Positions 5,201-5,217 of a DNA stretch of 5,217 nucleotides are shown here, piece after piece. Location of the stretch: assembly GCA_900555585.1 (NCBI GenBank), contig USLT01000066.1, positions 1-5,217 of the forward strand, written 5' to 3'. Position 1 is the stretch's first letter; each line of letters opens with the position of its first letter. A program made the translations under genes and the position numbers. The notes under the pieces are model-generated. The model ran no database searches, had not been told where the DNA came from, and worked only from the letters and a program-made list of their open reading frames with translations. Origin of the DNA: an uncultured Collinsella sp. (lineage in GTDB: Bacteria > Actinomycetota > Coriobacteriia > Coriobacteriales > Coriobacteriaceae).

Positions 5201-5217
5201 GACATTCTTATGGATGG
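2207..5217 (-). CDS. Wall-anchored multidomain surface protein: DUF7601 plus six Spy0128/FctA-type isopeptide domains, LVQTG anchor (5' end outside window)
   Basis: The frame is open from the window edge to TAA at 2209-2207, giving 1002 complete codons (numbered from the edge). Residues 1-111 are a DUF7601-like domain ending ATFTNAY. Six Spy0128/FctA-type domains follow at about 125-252, 266-408, 412-546, 553-702, 714-830 and 835-948. Most open with a K-x-L-x-GR motif and all close with N-x-Y. Each has a Lys near its start, a Glu after a Y-x-[VI/LV]-type strand and an Asn in the last strand: K129/E208/N250, K272/E347/N406, K427/E504/N544, K562/E654/N700, K721/E777/N828 and K843/E901/N946. This is the pattern of intramolecular isopeptide bonds in streptococcal pilins, giving a rigid, protease-resistant stalk. 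A Pro/Gly/Asp linker (949-968), LVQTG (969-973), a hydrophobic helix (about 975-997) and RRKSR complete a sortase anchor. No pilin YPK motif is visible, so a monomeric adhesin stalk is likelier than a pilus shaft; the binding head would lie upstream, outside the window. Confidence 0.9.
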   Translation of the reverse strand, partial: IHKNVVIDGGQSGVVDANKSFEFRVTLKDAAGQKLNGAYDFKGLGGAESGELFSGEAVYLKHGQSVMISGLPVGATYEVVEAAAAGYTTTSEGAAGTITDQGAIATFTNAYTAALPVGKPVNTDGRFSKKLVGRDWKAGDTFIFNIEAQDGAPAPKTSKVELTAPDAKNGDEVKFGFGAIDFGFGDIAGVQPDEHGRRSKDFAYKVTEVKGDIPGVTYDGHAATLTVTITDEGNGVLSAAYKLEGAVFTNTYKTSEVVVDDAIAKGGIQVVKTLTGRPIAAGDFQFTMDPVNDDAKAKFGKPRTIDTTAGDLGAGDANTAIATTRFATGLKFGLDDADKTFTFRINESKGGGAGYTNDSTVHDLAISVYDNGDGTLRVEAKLGEAEPVVWTSADTERAPLSVPFRNAYEAGSITVGGDGIVGLRGTKVLTGRPLVAGEFEFKVTNAEDATKVVATGTNDAEGTIAFSGITYTTEQLNRDVAAGLASVVRGADEDVYTYQYNVSEGDGVVPEQDTQAITVTVSDTHTGELDAAVTYPEGGMVFRNAYGAGEGGTRTLAFSGTKVLRVESGNNRPDIAGKYNGSEGAPMPKVTEVTNGASGDISFGDITYTMENVFGAPAEAAPEATEGEQPAAAEDEPMATSEVRTKEFTYKISETGSVAGVTNDPVDTRTITVTVTDNGDGTLSVDKRAESDATDFTFTNTYSVDPVDSTPTGKGGFTITKTLEGRDLREGEFEFALVSQAEGMPAVVTAANDATGSVAFPAISFTEPGTYEYGLVEVPGDLGGITYDETVYGITATVTDNGDGTLAVAWSATADGKPLEGSQISFANSYKAKGTSLSFAASKLLSGRDIVEGEFAFELLEDGKVIDIAKNEAPDATGTAWIYFDEVSYDEPGEHDYTIREVKGSATGVTYDETEYTYQVVVTDPGTGSLAVEWKEGPSGAPVFRNAYAKPADPKPDTGASGGRPQDGLVQTGDNAVAAVGVVAALGAVVIAVGIGFRRKSR
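2221..2239. repeat. Short inverted repeat at the 3' end of the adhesin gene
   Basis: GTCGGAA (2221-2227) and TTCCGAC (2233-2239) form a 7-bp stem with a 5-base loop. It lies inside the codons for the end of the membrane helix and the first Arg residues of the tail, 22 bases before the terminator hairpin. It could be chance from GGA/TTC/CGA codon choice or an extra transcript-end hairpin. Confidence 0.35.
2297..2311 (-). other. Cell-wall sorting motif LVQTG
   Basis: Codons CTG GTC CAG ACC GGC give LVQTG, followed by Asp-Asn, about 22 hydrophobic residues and RRKSR. This is the usual layout of a sortase substrate, but the canonical Pro at position 2 is Val. Cleavage between Thr and Gly and linkage to the cell wall are expected. 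Which sortase class accepts this variant cannot be told here, as no sortase gene is in the window. Confidence 0.8.
2372..4843 (-). repeat. Six tandem Spy0128/FctA-type domain repeats within the adhesin
   Basis: The repeat units, in translation order, are about 4843-4460, 4420-3992, 3982-3578, 3559-3110, 3076-2726 and 2713-2372. They are divergent in protein sequence, so the array is old rather than recently expanded. The second unit is longer between its first strand and the catalytic Glu. The fourth carries an Ala/Glu/Pro-rich insert (3373-3290) and a shortened first region. The last two are the most compact and most alike in layout. Confidence 0.8.
2798..3190 (-). repeat. 24-base exact repeat encoding the TDNGDGTL turn
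   Basis: The same 24 bases occur at 2798-2821 and 3167-3190, encoding the shared T-D-N-G-D-G-T-L turn plus one flanking base or so in domains 5 and 4. Eighteen of these bases recur at 4092-4109 in domain 2 (DNGDGT). Identity at this level inside otherwise divergent domains marks possible recombination points between repeat units, or shared codon preference in a conserved turn. Confidence 0.6.

Overview
The window is GC-rich and carries three genes, all on the minus strand, so it is best read right to left. Strong AGGAG ribosome binding sites, a Sec signal peptide and a sortase-type C-terminal anchor point to a Gram-positive (monoderm) bacterium. The high GC together with this style of DUF7601/Spy0128 surface protein suggests a gut Actinomycetota of the Coriobacteriia type (Collinsella-like). 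That lineage is an inference; no taxonomic marker gene is present.

Layout in transcription order. (1) 5217-2207: the last 1002 codons of a large cell-surface protein whose 5' end lies outside the window. It shows one DUF7601-like domain, six tandem Spy0128/FctA-type domains, a short linker, an LVQTG sorting motif, a membrane helix and a basic tail. Every domain keeps a Lys/Glu/Asn set that fits an internal isopeptide bond. (2) 2198-2165: an intrinsic terminator directly after that gene. (3) 2152-1820: a 110-residue winged-helix DNA-binding protein whose ribosome binding site abuts the terminator's U-tract. (4) 1772-1732: a second strong terminator. (5) 1819-1487: a 333-base intergenic region, AT-rich in the middle, with five copies of the hexamer CTGGTA/TACCAG in direct and inverted orientation plus a separate 22-base dyad. 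(6) 1486-1: the first 495 codons of a secreted family GH31 glycoside hydrolase, probably of the alpha-N-acetylgalactosaminidase type, cut off 12 codons after the presumed catalytic nucleophile.

Taken together, this looks like a host-glycan surface locus: a wall-anchored, covalently stiffened stalk protein, a secreted enzyme that may trim alpha-GalNAc from mucin or blood-group-type glycans, and a small regulator between them. The most unusual part is the regulatory layout. The wHTH gene sits between two terminators with almost no room for its own promoter, so it is probably expressed by read-through from the adhesin gene. The repeated CTGGTA/TACCAG sites between it and the GH31 gene are natural candidates for its operators. 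The parts are seen in the sequence; the regulatory link is a hypothesis. No RNA gene, CRISPR array, insertion sequence or phage feature was seen.
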